64,000 nt of DNA from contig NZ_JAFBCZ010000001.1 in NCBI RefSeq assembly GCF_016907925.1, forward strand, positions 1-64,000, given 5' to 3'. The notes beneath the pieces were generated by a model. The model had not been told where the DNA came from, made no database searches, and saw nothing but the letters and a program-made list of their open reading frames with translations. Positions 44,328-52,511 of this stretch are shown piece after piece (position 1 is the first letter of the stretch; every line of letters starts with the position of its first letter). Origin of the DNA: Herpetosiphon giganteus (GTDB lineage: Bacteria > Chloroflexota > Chloroflexia > Chloroflexales > Herpetosiphonaceae). The translations under genes were made by a program, and so were the position numbers.

Positions 44328-44535
44328 AACAAAGAGCATAGAACATAGAACATAGGGATCAGGATTCAGGGGCTAGGGGTCAGGTTCAACGCAGAGGCGC
44401 AGAGCTTCAAAAATATGAATTATGAAGGAGGAAATGCACGGACGCGGGAATAAGAAATCTTCGCGATCTTCGCGCACTTCGTGGTTTCACGCTTCTTGGA
44501 TCAATTTTCCTGATCCCTGAATCCTAGCCACTTCT
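44328..44535. repeat. Heptamer and 9-mer repeat mosaic
   Basis: A CATAGAR tract in sense orientation (about 44330-44356) follows the acyl-CoA synthetase stop. Then GGATCAG/GATTCAG heptamers, the CGCAGAGG-type pair and CTTCGCGATCTTCGCG 9-mers (about 44458-44485). Confidence 0.8.
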
Positions 44536-44554
44536 AAATTAAAGGATTTCAACC

Positions 44555-44953
44555 ATGAGCTATACAATTGGCCAAAGCGCAAAGTTGCGCAAAACCATCA
44601 CCGAAGCCGATATTATTTTGTTCGCTGGCATTTCCGGCGATGCCAACCCTGTCCACATCGACGAAGTTGCTGCCCGCGAATCACGCTTTGGGAGGAGGAT
44701 CGCCCACGGCATGCTTGGCGCTGGCCTGATTTCAGCAGTGATTGGCATGCATTTACCCGGCCCAGGCACGATTTACCTCAACCAAAACTTGGCCTTTCGC
44801 AGCCCGATTTACATTGGCGATACGGTCACGGCCTATGCCGAAATCAAAAGCCTGCGCGACGACAAACCAATCGCCACATTAATCACCCAATTGCTCAACG
44901 AAGAAGGCAAAACCTTGATTGAGGGCGAAGCTATCGTGCTGCTACCAAGTTAA
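44555..44953 (+). CDS. MaoC-like (R)-specific enoyl-CoA hydratase
   Basis: A 132-residue single hot-dog domain protein. Catalytic Asp29 and His34 lie in SGDANPVHIDE, followed by RIAHGML. Such proteins (PhaJ/MaoC type) hydrate trans-2-enoyl-CoA to (R)-3-hydroxyacyl-CoA. It is last in the transporter/acyl-CoA gene set, followed by a good terminator. Confidence 0.92.
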   Translation: MSYTIGQSAKLRKTITEADIILFAGISGDANPVHIDEVAARESRFGRRIAHGMLGAGLISAVIGMHLPGPGTIYLNQNLAFRSPIYIGDTVTAYAEIKSLRDDKPIATLITQLLNEEGKTLIEGEAIVLLPS

Positions 44954-44979
44954 TTGCCGATTGCAGCTCAGCCCCAAGG

Positions 44980-45002
44980 CCGCTCAATTCGAGCGGTTTT
45001 TT
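44980..45002 (+). terminator. Intrinsic terminator
   Basis: Stem CCGCTC (44980-44985) / GAGCGG (44991-44996), loop AATTC, then six T (44997-45002), 27 bases after the MaoC stop. It marks the end of the transporter/acyl-CoA unit. Confidence 0.88.
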
Positions 45003-45007
45003 CATGC

Positions 45008-45037
45008 TTGACAGGCGGTTACTCAGATCGCTATGCT
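45008..45037 (+). promoter_or_regulatory. Promoter of the small membrane protein gene
   Basis: TTGACA (45008-45013), 18 bases, TATGCT (45032-45037), directly after the terminator and 40 bases before ATG 45077. Confidence 0.65.
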
Positions 45038-45076
45038 CTGAATTGCAATAATTCTGTGAGTAGCGAGGAACGAGCA

Positions 45077-45628
45077 ATGCCCAAATCTCTGCACAAATTT
45101 GCCCAACCACGCCTGATTTGGTGGGCCTTTGGCCTAGCGATGGTCTTATTGATATTTAGCAATCTGCTGGCAACCATGTTTCATTCGTGGACTGGCGGTT
45201 ATGGCTTATTGGATTTGGGCGGTGGCGCGAATGCTTTTTCGGCCAAAACCAGCGTTACCCCAGCCTTGGCCTATGAATTGATCGGCAACTATGGCACGCA
45301 GCGCAGCAATCATTTATGGCTCATTTTGCCCGATATGCTGCTGCCGATTGGGGTTTGGCTCTTTTTCGGTCTGACGCTGCTCTGGCTTACTCGTGAACAG
45401 GCTGGTTGGCAACGCTGGCTGCCATGCTTAGCCAGCCTCTATTTGCTTGGCGATTATAGCGAGAATATCTGCGAAGCGCTGATGTTGAGTCAATATCCAA
45501 GCCAATTGCCAAATGTGGCCAGCCTCTGGACGGCGAGCTTTATGCTCAAAAATATCTCAATTGGCTTGAATAGCATTGCAATTGTGCTGCTGCTAGGGTG
45601 GCGTTGGCGGCAAGCGAAGCAAAACTAA
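45077..45628 (+). CDS. Hypothetical four-helix membrane protein
   Basis: A 183-residue protein with about four hydrophobic helices (near 13-35, 78-103, 112-130, 150-170). It was not recognised. ATG 45077 behind GAGGAA, downstream of a good promoter, is chosen over the longer frame from 44954, which would start before the terminator. Large extracytoplasmic loop between helices 1 and 2. Confidence 0.7.
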   Translation: MPKSLHKFAQPRLIWWAFGLAMVLLIFSNLLATMFHSWTGGYGLLDLGGGANAFSAKTSVTPALAYELIGNYGTQRSNHLWLILPDMLLPIGVWLFFGLTLLWLTREQAGWQRWLPCLASLYLLGDYSENICEALMLSQYPSQLPNVASLWTASFMLKNISIGLNSIAIVLLLGWRWRQAKQN

Positions 45629-45633
45629 GCAGC

Positions 45634-45663
45634 AAAAAAGGCACGCAAACGAATGCGTGCCTT
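45634..45663 (-). terminator. Intrinsic terminator of ferritin gene
   Basis: Perfect 10-bp stem AAGGCACGCA (45638-45647) / TGCGTGCCTT (45654-45663), loop of 6; the A run at 45634-45639 gives a U tract on the minus strand. It may also stop the convergent gene. Confidence 0.85.
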
Positions 45664-45682
45664 AGGATGCGAGCGCTGAATG

Positions 45683-46177
45683 TTACTCGCCAGCGCGGCT
45701 GCCCAATTGTTCGTTCAATAAGAACAAGGCACCTGGGTGATCACCAGCCATTTTGAGCTTTTCGACCACATCCGAGGCGCTCTTTTCTTCCTCAACTTGC
45801 TCGGTAATAAACCATTGCAAGTGAATTTGGGTCGCATGATCGTTCTCTTTAATCGCCAAATCGTAGAGCGAATTGATTAATGCCGTGACTTTTTCTTCGT
45901 GGTGCAAGGCCAACTCAAACACTTCAAGCGATGAATTGAAGCTTGATTGTGGTTGTTCAAAGCCTTGCAAAACAGCACGCCCGCCGCGATCGTGCAGATA
46001 ATCGAACAACTTCATGGCGTGTTCGGTTTCTTCTTCGTATTGCAAACGCATCCAATGCGCGAAGCCACCCAAATTAACCGATTCGAAGTAGGCCGACATC
46101 GAGAGGTATAAGTAGGCCGACTCAAATTCATGCTTGATTTGATCGTTAATTGCGGCTTCAATAGTTGGATTAATCAT
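45683..46177 (-). CDS. Ferritin (non-heme, FtnA-like)
   Basis: A 164-residue iron-storage ferritin. Ferroxidase residues match E. coli FtnA numbering: Glu17, Glu50 and His53 (HEFES and YEEETEH). It assembles into a 24-mer that stores Fe(III). GGAG is upstream of ATG 46177. A small palindrome (46199-46211) lies just before the ribosome site. Single gene. Confidence 0.95.
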   Translation of the reverse strand: MINPTIEAAINDQIKHEFESAYLYLSMSAYFESVNLGGFAHWMRLQYEEETEHAMKLFDYLHDRGGRAVLQGFEQPQSSFNSSLEVFELALHHEEKVTALINSLYDLAIKENDHATQIHLQWFITEQVEEEKSASDVVEKLKMAGDHPGALFLLNEQLGSRAGE

Positions 46178-46198
46178 AGGTTGCGAACTCCTTCGCTA

Positions 46199-46211
46199 GC
46201 AAGATTCTTGC
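46199..46211. promoter_or_regulatory. Small palindrome upstream of ferritin
   Basis: GCAAGA-T-TCTTGC, a perfect 6+1+6 inverted repeat in the ferritin leader. It could be an operator or a leader hairpin; no regulator can be assigned. Confidence 0.3.
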
Positions 46212-46254
46212 GACTCTAGCTAGTTTAGGCCATCTAACGCTGAAAAACAAGGGC

Positions 46255-46590
46255 CTAGCCAGCTCTATTTTGATCCACGAAGGGCACGAAGGATTGAAAC
46301 CGCGAAGGTCGCGAAGATCGCGAAGGTTAAGTTTTTTGCCACGAATTGCATAAATGGTTAATTTTCATCCCTCATCCTTCATCCTTTATTTTTCCTCTGC
46401 GCCGCTGCATTAAAACTCCCCCTGAATCCTGATTCCTTTTACCTCTTCTTTCTGCCTTTTAGCTTTTGACTTCTGACTTTTGATTTTTGATTTCTGCCTT
46501 TTATGTTCTATGTTCTATGCTCTATGCTCTTTTTTGCCTTCATCCCTCATCCCTCATCCTTCATCCTTCCGTTTCAGCCTTCATCCTTTT
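46255..46590. repeat. Mosaic repeat region
   Basis: CGCGAAGGT 9-mers (about 46300-46328), CATCCYT heptamers (about 46366-46390 and 46542-46575), TTYTGAC/TTTTGAT heptamers (about 46460-46500) and TGTTCTA/TGCTCTA heptamers (about 46503-46530). No gene in 46212-46675. Confidence 0.85.
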
Positions 46591-46675
46591 ATCAGATGCA
46601 CTTCAGTTGCCAGCCATGGCCCAAATTGTGATTAATTGCTAAAGTAAGTGTGTATTTGTAGGAGGAATTCAATCA

Positions 46676-48235
46676 ATGCGTTCATTGAAATATATGAGCT
46701 TGGCCTTGTTGCTGGCAGCCTGTAGCAGCCAAACTCCAGCAACCAACACGCCAGCAGCAACCAGCAATTTACCAGCCCAAGCCACAGCCACGATTGCAAG
46801 TGGCTCGGCGGCAACCAGCATTCCAACCACCGCGCCGCAAGCAACCACCAACCCCCAAGCAACTGTTGCCACGGCCAACCAAATTAACTTAAGTGCCCCG
46901 CCAGCAGATGCATTATTACTCACATCGGTACGCGTTGCAGGCACGATTGTGCTCACGCCATTCGAAAAAACCTTGCGCTTGCTGATTCAAGCAGAAGATG
47001 GCAGCACCGTCTACGAAGGCCCAATTAGCACGGTTGGCGAATATGGCAGCAGCGCAACCTTCGATGTGACGGTCGATTTCACGCCGCCAGCAGCAGGCAA
47101 AGGCGTGATTAAGGTCATCGAAGACGATATGAGCGGCGAATTGCCCTATCGCACGGTTGCTGAGCAAGCAGTGCAATTTGCGCCGGTTGGGGCGGAAGCA
47201 ACCCAAGCCCCTGAGCAATCCATTTTGATCGAATTGACTGAGCCAGCGATGCACTCGGTCGTTGGCAATCCCTTGAATTTCAAAGGCACGCTCTCGGCCA
47301 TGCCGTTTGAAAAAAATGTGGTCGTTGAAGTGTACGATAGCGAATTGCATTTGCTGGGCCAAACCAGCGTCACCGCCGATGGCGAATATGGCTCAGCAGG
47401 AACATTTAGCGGCAGCATTAATTTCCAAGCCCCATTAACCAAACGCATCGGTCGCGTAATTGCCTATACAACCTCGCCCAAAGATGGTGCGGTCGTTGGC
47501 CAGGCCGAATCGACCGTTACCTTGCCACAATGGGAAGGCACTGGCGCGTATATGGCGCAGCCAGCGCCCGAAACCAGCGCCTTCTTGCCATTGCACGTTG
47601 AGGCCGTTGGCTTGAGCAGCGATAATTACACTGTGCGCTTGCGTTATGCCGATGGCACCTTGTTGGAGCAAAATACCCAAGCCTATAACGGCTATTTGGC
47701 CCTTAGCTTGATGTGGAACGATGCAAATGCGCCAGTTTTGCCAACCCAAGGCGCAATCCTCGAATTGGTCAAAGCTGATGGTTCGGTTGAATTAACCCAA
47801 AATTTGCGCATGCTTGATCTGACCAGTCAAGCAACCACTGAGGTCGAAGTTTCGTGGTTAGCAGGCGAAGGCTCAATCAACGGTGTTCGGACGCTGCCCA
47901 AAACCGCAAGCGTTGCCAGCGCCGCCCTGCGCGAATTGGTTTGGGGTCCAGTCGGCGAAGATGCAGCCTACAGCACCGCCATTCCTAGCCCCAAAGCAGT
48001 TGCCGATTATACTGGCGATAAAACTGGCTGGACCGGACGCGTCTATCTGCGCTCGGTGCGCATCGAAGGCGATACCGCCTATGTCGATTGGAGCCGCGAA
48101 ATGCGCGCTTGGGGCAGTGGCGCGATGCAGCTTGAAGGATTGCAAGCCCAAGTCGACTTTACCTTAAAGCAATTTCCCCAAGTTAAAAATGTGGTAATGA
48201 CCGTCGAAGGCGATGAAAACGTCTTGCAACCATAA
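46676..48235 (+). CDS. Gmad2/GerMN-like lipoprotein
   Basis: A 519-residue lipoprotein (lipobox LLAAC, Cys16) with a Thr/Ala/Pro-rich linker. Two immunoglobulin-like repeats resemble Gmad2 (about 82-160 and 185-285); both contain a G-x-x-x-x-x-PFEK core and a GEYGS turn. The C-terminal ~130 residues resemble a GerMN domain (LPKTASVASAALRELVWGP, then YVDWSREM). In Chloroflexota such proteins are secreted and not linked to sporulation; function unknown. GGAGG lies before ATG. Confidence 0.78.
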   Translation: MRSLKYMSLALLLAACSSQTPATNTPAATSNLPAQATATIASGSAATSIPTTAPQATTNPQATVATANQINLSAPPADALLLTSVRVAGTIVLTPFEKTLRLLIQAEDGSTVYEGPISTVGEYGSSATFDVTVDFTPPAAGKGVIKVIEDDMSGELPYRTVAEQAVQFAPVGAEATQAPEQSILIELTEPAMHSVVGNPLNFKGTLSAMPFEKNVVVEVYDSELHLLGQTSVTADGEYGSAGTFSGSINFQAPLTKRIGRVIAYTTSPKDGAVVGQAESTVTLPQWEGTGAYMAQPAPETSAFLPLHVEAVGLSSDNYTVRLRYADGTLLEQNTQAYNGYLALSLMWNDANAPVLPTQGAILELVKADGSVELTQNLRMLDLTSQATTEVEVSWLAGEGSINGVRTLPKTASVASAALRELVWGPVGEDAAYSTAIPSPKAVADYTGDKTGWTGRVYLRSVRIEGDTAYVDWSREMRAWGSGAMQLEGLQAQVDFTLKQFPQVKNVVMTVEGDENVLQP

Positions 48236-48249
48236 AAATCCACACCTTA

Positions 48250-48590
48250 CAATGGTCGTCCCCTCTCCCCCCAGCCTTACAGGGGTAGGTTGTGAAGACC
48301 CACTCACCCCAACCCCTTTCCCATTCGATGGGCGAGGGGCTTTAACACGACGGTTCTTTCAGCATTCTGCGGTGAAAACGGGTGCTCTCCCTCGCCCGAG
48401 TTTTCGAGGGCAGGTCGATAATTTCCTGTTGATTCTATGGAATGACTGCTCCCCCTCGCCCGCGTCCAGTGGGAGAGGGGGCTGGGGGGTGAGGGGAGCC
48501 ATAGTACACCGACGTATTACGCAAAACCACCGTGTTAAGCCCCTCGCCCGCGCTACGGGAAAGGGGTTGGGGTGAGGGAATCCATAAATC
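48250..48590. repeat. GC-rich CCCTCACCCC repeat cluster
   Basis: Four or more GC-rich palindromic units (around 48260, 48303, 48388 and 48460) separated by GTTAAAG/GTTAAGC-type spacers, ending GGGGTGAGGGAA at 48569-48580. No gene in 48236-48667. Confidence 0.82.
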
Positions 48591-48667
48591 CATAAAAAAT
48601 CGATAGGCAAAGTAGGGTTGCTCGTGGTAGCATACAGAGAAGTGGTTTTGTTGCTACGAGTAACCCT

Positions 48668-49789
48668 ATGTTGCAATCGCAAGCCCAACGTTGGTCTGAA
48701 CGCAAAGCCAGCCTTGTCCAAAGCTATTTGCCGCACGTTGTGCCGAGCCTCTCGCCGCACCAACAATTGGTGATTTTCGATGGCGAAGCGGGAGCGGTGC
48801 AATATGGCAACGGACGTTTGGCAACTGCTGGCGCAGCTATTCACTATCAACAGCTTGCTAGCAAACTCAACGCCGCAGTCCAAATCATCGTGCGCACCAC
48901 CAGCCCCCAACAACAGGTGGAATGGCAGCAAGCCAGCGAGCAACAGTTTACATGTTGGCCCCACGCTCAGCTTAATCTCAACCAACTAACCAGCCATTTG
49001 GCCGCCAACCCAGCCCTGATTCTGCTCGATGGCGATGTTGGCCTGATACCCATCAGCAATGGCCTCGATCAATTAGCACGGCGCTTGGCCCGCACTGATC
49101 TGCTGCTGCGTTTTGATCAAGCAGCCCTTGCCGACCTACTTGCCCAGCGTGAACAGCAACCAACTCAAACTGAGCGTCAGCTTGATCAGCTGTTTGCCAG
49201 CCGTAATTGGCGAACAATTGTGAACGAATCGCCAAGCGAAACTGTGCTCGCAGCCTTGCAAAGCTTCTATCTTCAGCAGCTTAGCGAACTCAAAGGCTCG
49301 CGCTGGCGTTGGGCTGCTGCTTGCGCAATCCATACCACATGGGGCCAAAAATTGTACGATCTGCTGATTGCAACCAGCGATCGTGCGTTGGTTTTACCGC
49401 TCAACCAAACCTTGTATCAATTTGAAGGCGCATTGTTTGAAAACCCCGAAGCCCAAGCCTTACTCAATAATGCTGGCAATCCGCAGCAAATTGGCTTATT
49501 CGACCCAGCCCTACCCAGCAAAAGCCAACTACGCCGCCAGCAACACGAGCAGATCGTCGCTGCTTTGCGCAATTTGGCGCTGCAACAACCACGGCTCTGG
49601 AGCTATGGCGATTTGTTCGATACGCTGTTGCGCCAAGGCTGGCTCGGCAAAATCACCGAAACCCAATTCCAAAAAGCATGTAACGATTTGCTAGGCCAAA
49701 AGCTGATTACTCGCTTAGGCCCAAGCAATGCATGGCAAACCACAACCCTCTTGCGGCTTGGCAAACCAGCAAACAAGCCAGATTCATAA
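48668..49789 (+). CDS. Hypothetical protein, possible three-Cys-motif-partner (TcmP) relative
   Basis: A 373-residue protein not recognised with certainty. The order of motifs resembles TcmP proteins: WSERKASLVQSYL at 9-21, FDGEAGAVQYGNG at 38-50 (compare IDGFAGPG), LILLDGDVGLIPIS, then TDLLLRF, HTTWGQKLYDLLIATS, and a C-terminal winged-helix-like part (about 305-355). TcmP proteins are often defence- or phage-associated and have a methyltransferase-like fold. The key acidic and glycine positions are degraded here, so activity is doubtful. No three-Cys partner gene is adjacent. The ribosome site is weak. Confidence 0.5.
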   Translation: MLQSQAQRWSERKASLVQSYLPHVVPSLSPHQQLVIFDGEAGAVQYGNGRLATAGAAIHYQQLASKLNAAVQIIVRTTSPQQQVEWQQASEQQFTCWPHAQLNLNQLTSHLAANPALILLDGDVGLIPISNGLDQLARRLARTDLLLRFDQAALADLLAQREQQPTQTERQLDQLFASRNWRTIVNESPSETVLAALQSFYLQQLSELKGSRWRWAAACAIHTTWGQKLYDLLIATSDRALVLPLNQTLYQFEGALFENPEAQALLNNAGNPQQIGLFDPALPSKSQLRRQQHEQIVAALRNLALQQPRLWSYGDLFDTLLRQGWLGKITETQFQKACNDLLGQKLITRLGPSNAWQTTTLLRLGKPANKPDS

Positions 49790-49842
49790 TCTAGCAGTAG
49801 AATACTAAAGATTGTGTTGTTTCAGTCGGAAGGAGAACTCTC

Positions 49843-50994
49843 GTGAGTTTCATGCAATCACTGTTAAATCCGTATCCATGGTTCAAAACCATGCGCGAGC
49901 AAAATCCGGTCTATTTTGATCAAACGCTTGGCTCGTGGGTGGTCTTTCGCTATGCCGATGTCAAGCAGGTGATGACCGATTACGAACATTTCTCCTCGGC
50001 TCCACCAGATCGTGGCGATGGAATGAATATGTTTGCTAATAGTATGTTGATGACCGACCCACCACGCCATCGCCAGTTGCGTTCGTTGGTCAACTTGGCC
50101 TTTACCCCCCGCATGATCGAGCAACTCCACGAGCGGATCGATGGCTTGGTCAATGGCTTGCTCGACGACATGTTGGCCCAAAGCGAGCCAGATTTTATTC
50201 GCGATTTTGCCACGCCCTTGCCCATGACCGTGATCGCCGAAATGCTAGGCGTACCCACCGAAGATCAAGATAAGTTCAAATATTGGACTGAACAAATCAT
50301 CACCTCGTCGAACAACCCCAACATGGCCGAAATTGTGCCAATCTACCAAGAATTTGGGGCCTATTTGTACAGCATGATCGAGCAGCGCCGCGCCGAACCA
50401 CAAGCAGATTTGATTAGCGATTTGCTCAAAGCTCAAATCGATGGCGAATCGCTCTCAGATATGGATTTGATTGGTTTTTGCGCCTTGTTGTTGGTTGCAG
50501 GCAATGAAACGACCACCAACTTGTTAGGCAATGCAGTGCGGGTATTTAGCGAGCAGCCAGCAATTTATGCCGAATTACGTGCCAACCCAAGCCTGATTCC
50601 AAATGTTTTGGATGAAACGCTGCGCTATTATTCGCCAGTTAAAGCTATGCCCCGCCACACCCATGCCGATCAACAAATTGGCGATGTAACGATTCCGGCG
50701 GGCCAACGGATTATGGCGGTAATTGGTTCGGCCAACCGCGACGAAAGCCAATTCCCCAACGCCGACAACTTCGATTTGCATCGCAAAGGCAACCAACATA
50801 TTGCCTTTGGCCATGGCATTCACTATTGTTTAGGCGCGCCGCTGGCTCGGCTCGAAGGCAAATTGGCCTTGGAAGCCTTGATCAAACGGGTCGAAACGAT
50901 TGCGATTAAACCAGATGCCCAATTAGAGCCAATTCCAACCCCTATTACCTTTGGAGTCAAAAATCTGCCAGTGGTAATCACCACCAACGAATAA
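49843..50994 (+). CDS. Cytochrome P450
   Basis: A 383-residue soluble bacterial P450 starting at GTG 49843 (AAGGAG 7 bases before). I-helix AGNETTT (219-225), ExxR Glu258-Arg261, and heme-ligand Cys329 in FGHGIHYCLG. It is a monooxygenase for an unknown substrate. No ferredoxin or reductase gene is adjacent. A large hairpin follows. Confidence 0.95.
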   Translation: MSFMQSLLNPYPWFKTMREQNPVYFDQTLGSWVVFRYADVKQVMTDYEHFSSAPPDRGDGMNMFANSMLMTDPPRHRQLRSLVNLAFTPRMIEQLHERIDGLVNGLLDDMLAQSEPDFIRDFATPLPMTVIAEMLGVPTEDQDKFKYWTEQIITSSNNPNMAEIVPIYQEFGAYLYSMIEQRRAEPQADLISDLLKAQIDGESLSDMDLIGFCALLLVAGNETTTNLLGNAVRVFSEQPAIYAELRANPSLIPNVLDETLRYYSPVKAMPRHTHADQQIGDVTIPAGQRIMAVIGSANRDESQFPNADNFDLHRKGNQHIAFGHGIHYCLGAPLARLEGKLALEALIKRVETIAIKPDAQLEPIPTPITFGVKNLPVVITTNE

Positions 50995-51037
50995 AGCCAT
51001 AATATACCAATTCATGGCAGATAATTAAAAATATTAA

Positions 51038-51080
51038 CCAATCCGTTTAAATCATAGCCCAAATGATTTAAACGGATTGG
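51038..51080 (+). terminator. Long hairpin after the P450 gene
   Basis: Perfect 18-bp inverted repeat 51038-51055 / 51063-51080 with loop AGCCCAA, 43 bases past the stop. No T run follows, so it could be a factor-dependent terminator, an RNA-stabilising hairpin or a regulatory palindrome. The rest of 51081-51291 holds a TATAAT (51124-51129) but no convincing -35. Confidence 0.6.
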
Positions 51081-51291
51081 GATTCATACCAAAATTCACC
51101 TATGTTTTTTTGCTGGCTCATCCTATAATTAGCAATATCCTAAAGCTCTAGATCAGTGAATAGACGATTTGGGATTCGTTCTTTTGCAAGGATGAGGCTA
51201 TGGCTGTGTGTAGTCGAAACATTCTCGTTTTGCGTGCTCAGTTAATGGACTACTGCTGGCTCGCTGACCTGCAAACGATCGCAGGTGATCT

Positions 51292-51903
51292 ATGATTATC
51301 AACTTAGAACTCGCCTTGTTGGTCGATGGTGGAATTGTGCTTGAAGTGCCATTGCCATCACCGCAGGCTGCTTGGAGCTTTACGGCGCTGCTTGATTATC
51401 ATGGCGATGCGCGGTTTTTATGTTGGTGGTGGCATACAGCCTACAATCATCTGATTGCGATTGCCAACGATGGCTGGCTGGTGGCTGAGGCTGGGTTATG
51501 GCACATGAACTTCATCCAAGATTTACGCGATGCTTGTTTGTTGAACCCACAATTGGCTTTTGGCAATGTCTTTGGTGAGCAACCAACCCATGCCCTTTTG
51601 TATGATCGTGAGCGCCATTGTTTGCTGGCGGTGGCCCTAACCGCCGTTTTAGAGCTGCTTGATCATTCGCTGCACGAATTGGAACCACGCCTGATTGAAC
51701 AGCATGCAGTCCGGCGCATGGTCGCAGCGCTAACCGCAACCCCCGATTTAGTGCGCTACGCCGTCAACAAACTTCACATTTACGAGGCCAAAACTGGGGC
51801 TAACGCATTTAATCTGATCTGCGAGCCATGTAACGATTGGCGTATGTGCCAATTTAGCGCCTGGCTCAACGCCGCGATTCGCCAACAGATTGGCTATAAC
51901 TAA
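51292..51903 (+). CDS. Hypothetical protein
   Basis: A 203-residue soluble protein, not recognised. The N-terminus is rich in Trp and aromatic residues (FLCWWWHTAYNHL) and the C-terminus has a CEPCNDWRMCQF cluster with three Cys. AGGTGA is close before ATG. It lies alone between the P450 and a strong bidirectional terminator. Confidence 0.65.
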   Translation: MIINLELALLVDGGIVLEVPLPSPQAAWSFTALLDYHGDARFLCWWWHTAYNHLIAIANDGWLVAEAGLWHMNFIQDLRDACLLNPQLAFGNVFGEQPTHALLYDRERHCLLAVALTAVLELLDHSLHELEPRLIEQHAVRRMVAALTATPDLVRYAVNKLHIYEAKTGANAFNLICEPCNDWRMCQFSAWLNAAIRQQIGYN

Positions 51904-51934
51904 GCCGATCATGGTTTTAGCCATGATCGGCTTA
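51901..51934. terminator. Bidirectional intrinsic terminator
   Basis: Perfect 14-bp stem 51901-51914 / 51921-51934 with loop TTTTAG. It includes the stop codon of the upstream gene and serves the convergent cobalamin adenosyltransferase gene too. Confidence 0.85.
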
Positions 51935-51938
51935 TGCC

Positions 51939-52502
51939 TCAGGCGCGGCTATCCCAAATCACATCGGGAATATTGCGGGCAAAATTCTCATAGCGAGCCA
52001 TTACAAACAACGCATCGGAAAGTCGATTGAGATATTTAATCACAAAGCTGCCGATGGTTTCCTCGCGGCTTAGCGCCACCACATCGCGTTCGGCGCGGCG
52101 GCATACTGTGCGCGCAACATGCAAATGGGCCGAGGTTTGCGAGCCACCAGGCAAAATAAAATTCTCCAATGGGCCAACTTTGTCCATCAATTCATCCATC
52201 AAATGCTCAAGCGCATCGATATGCCGCGCCTCAATTTGCGGAATCGGCCATTTCTGTTTGTCTTCTTCGAGCATACACAGGTCGGAGCCAAGGTGAAACA
52301 ATTCATTCTGGATGGCTTGCAACGGTGCTTGGAGCCGTTCGCTCACGCCAACCGCCAAGGCTACGCCGAGATGCGAATTAAGCTCATCGACCGTGCCAAA
52401 AGCAGTTACCCGCAACGATTCCTTGGGTACACGTTGGCCGCCGCCAAGCGCCGTCGTGCCACTATCGCCAGTTCGTGTATAAACTTTGGTTATTCGGGGC
52501 AT
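51939..52502 (-). CDS. Cob(I)alamin adenosyltransferase, PduO type
   Basis: A 187-residue ATP:corrinoid adenosyltransferase that makes adenosylcobalamin. N-terminal ATP-binding TRTGDSGTT (10-18), FGTVDELN, and the active-site region CRRAERD...[14 protein letters not shown]. No cobalamin-using enzyme is adjacent. It is 10 bp after the upstream gene, so probably co-transcribed with it. Confidence 0.94.
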   Translation of the reverse strand: MPRITKVYTRTGDSGTTALGGGQRVPKESLRVTAFGTVDELNSHLGVALAVGVSERLQAPLQAIQNELFHLGSDLCMLEEDKQKWPIPQIEARHIDALEHLMDELMDKVGPLENFILPGGSQTSAHLHVARTVCRRAERDVVALSREETIGSFVIKYLNRLSDALFVMARYENFARNIPDVIWDSRA

Positions 52503-52511
52503 GATTCGTCC

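Noticed and set aside
44954-45076. N-terminal extension of the small membrane protein
   Set aside because: It would begin before an intrinsic terminator and promoter; ATG 45077 has its own ribosome site.
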